Positions 30,542 to 31,158 of a stretch of 31,158 bases of DNA are shown one piece after another. How positions within the stretch are numbered: the stretch's first letter is position 1; each line of letters begins with the position of its first letter. The position numbers and the translations under genes are program-made. Below the pieces are notes generated by a model. It did not search any database. It saw nothing but the letters and a program-made list of their open reading frames with translations, and was not told the DNA's origin. Source of the stretch: a virus; IMG/VR virus record IMGVR_UViG_3300027752_000066, positions 1 through 31,158 of that record; one strand, given 5' to 3'.

Positions 30542-30913
30542 ACTTTTATATTTATTTATTAAATCTTCTAATTCATCATCCGATATTTTAAACACCTGTT
30601 TAGCTTTAATTAAAAGCATTTCAGCAGTTCCCTCTCCATATTTTTGGTCTAATCCTAAACTGAATTTATATTGTTCTCCATATCTAAACACATTGCATCC
30701 TGCACACTGTACTTGGCAGTTTGTTTCATCCCATCTTGTGGAGTAGTGTTTGCGTGATTGAAAATGTCCGTTTTGTAGTTTTTTCCAATGGTCTTGCTTC
30801 CCACAAGTAAAACAGGTTGCTATATCATTAACGGATTCCTTTTGTCTTATATATATACTAAAGACTGTGTCTAACTTTTTTACTATTTTGCTCCTGCTCA
30901 ATTTCTTTTTCAA
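30524..30913 (-). CDS. NinG/Rap-like zinc endonuclease
   Basis: A 129-residue protein of the lambda NinG type, a Holliday-junction or branched-DNA endonuclease. Zinc ligands are visible as CFTCG (34-38) and NCQVQCAGCN (65-74), with NGHFQSRKHYSTRWDETN (48-65) matching the family and the conserved His50. The start is a TTG at 30913, since no ATG is available in frame; an upstream ATT is also possible. Length is short of lambda NinG (about 204), lacking its N-terminal portion. Three near-identical 12-bp repeats lie just upstream. Confidence 0.83.
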   Translation of the reverse strand: MKKKLSRSKIVKKLDTVFSIYIRQKESVNDIATCFTCGKQDHWKKLQNGHFQSRKHYSTRWDETNCQVQCAGCNVFRYGEQYKFSLGLDQKYGEGTAEMLLIKAKQVFKISDDELEDLINKYKSIVEPN

Positions 30914-30921
30914 AATGTCTA

Positions 30922-30957
30922 TTTATAAAAATGTTTATAAAAATGTTTGTAAAAGTT
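30922..30957. repeat. Three 12-bp direct repeats upstream of NinG-like gene
   Basis: TTTATAAAAATG occurs twice in tandem (30922-30933, 30934-30945), followed by a degenerate third copy TTTGTAAAAGTT (30946-30957). They lie 9 nt ahead of the TTG start in the AT-rich gap. They could be operator sites, iteron-like origin repeats or a translation leader. The AT-richness makes chance repetition possible. Confidence 0.55.
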
Positions 30958-31021
30958 TTTTTATTTAAAAAAAAAATAATAACTTTGAATTTTTTAATAT
31001 TTCATATTTAAGATTAAACCT

Positions 31022-31158
31022 AAAAATATATTTAAAATAAAAATAAACAAATATATATAAAATAAAAATAAAGACTTAGGAAAAATAATCTATTTTTTTT
31101 GCCTTATACTTGTAAATTTTTCAACTCCTCTTGAGCCAAAGTATGATACATAAACAGT
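31022..31158. repeat. Terminal direct repeat, right copy
   Basis: Second copy of bases 1-137. Bases 31090-31158 repeat the last 23 codons of the holin gene, so the holin-like coding fragment here is a duplicate end and not another gene. Inside it, a 25-bp AT-rich unit is tandemly duplicated at 31023-31047 and 31048-31072, matching at 23 of 25 positions. Confidence 0.93.

Noticed and set aside
31048-31055. TATATTTG in the terminal repeat as a promoter for the NinG-like gene
   Set aside because: No TTG at the right distance upstream; the match arises within an AT-rich tandem repeat.

Overview
The window looks like one complete, circularly closed genome of a small tailed bacteriophage that infects a member of the Bacteroidota, most likely a flavobacterium. 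It is strongly AT-rich. Four promoters fit the Bacteroidota primary-sigma pattern (TTG at -33, TATATTTG at -7), Shine-Dalgarno sequences are rare, and the proteins (XkdF-type protease, DUF6712-like adaptor, MjaI-like nuclease, Rad52-like annealing protein) are of kinds seen in Bacteroidota phages. Bases 1-137 recur at 31022-31158 with one mismatch, so the unit length is about 31,021 bp. I see no integrase, excisionase, CI-type repressor, tRNA or CRISPR array, which favours a lytic phage.

Every supported gene is on the minus strand, so the genome is read from right to left. Genes are packed tightly, often with TAATG or ATGA stop/start overlaps. Many are under 55 codons.

Right third (30913 to about 21353), early and middle genes: NinG-like Zn endonuclease, coiled-coil mini-proteins, Rad52-like annealing protein, SSB, RecA-fold ATPase, sigma factor, MjaI-like restriction endonuclease, DUF5664 dATP/dGTP hydrolase, PD-(D/E)XK nuclease, PP-loop (PAPS-reductase-like) enzyme, FEN-type 5' exonuclease, a DnaA domain IV-like protein and a DNA methyltransferase. 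No DNA polymerase or primase is present, so the phage must use the host replisome.

Middle (21288 to 5779), packaging and virion: small and large terminase, a third promoter-led early-type cassette (19744-19224), tail assembly chaperone with a T10 -1 frameshift, tail completion proteins, two large tail proteins, tape measure, XkdF protease, scaffold, major capsid protein, tail tube, portal and adaptor. The tape measure and non-contractile tail genes indicate siphovirus morphology. The order is unusual: tail genes lie between terminase and capsid, and the portal comes after capsid and tail tube.

Left end (5807 to 69), host contact and lysis: a BspA-type repeat protein, a 1,121-residue fibre with a self-cleaving chaperone, a coiled-coil protein, an M15 peptidase endolysin, a one-TM mini-protein and a holin.

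Regulation appears split. Early cassettes carry host-type promoters and an AAAACAGAA leader just before ATG. Several late genes carry a different leader, A(T/C)(A/C)CGTTATATAAATATG, which the phage sigma factor might recognise. Rho-independent terminators follow NinG, SSB, the 125-aa early gene, the early cassette before the tail chaperone, the capsid gene and the tail tube gene.

The most striking genome-wide signal is that reading by eye found no CATG, CTAG or GATC anywhere, while GTAC, AGCT, TCGA and ACGT are present. The phage also encodes a nuclease resembling the MjaI family, whose characterised member cuts CTAG.
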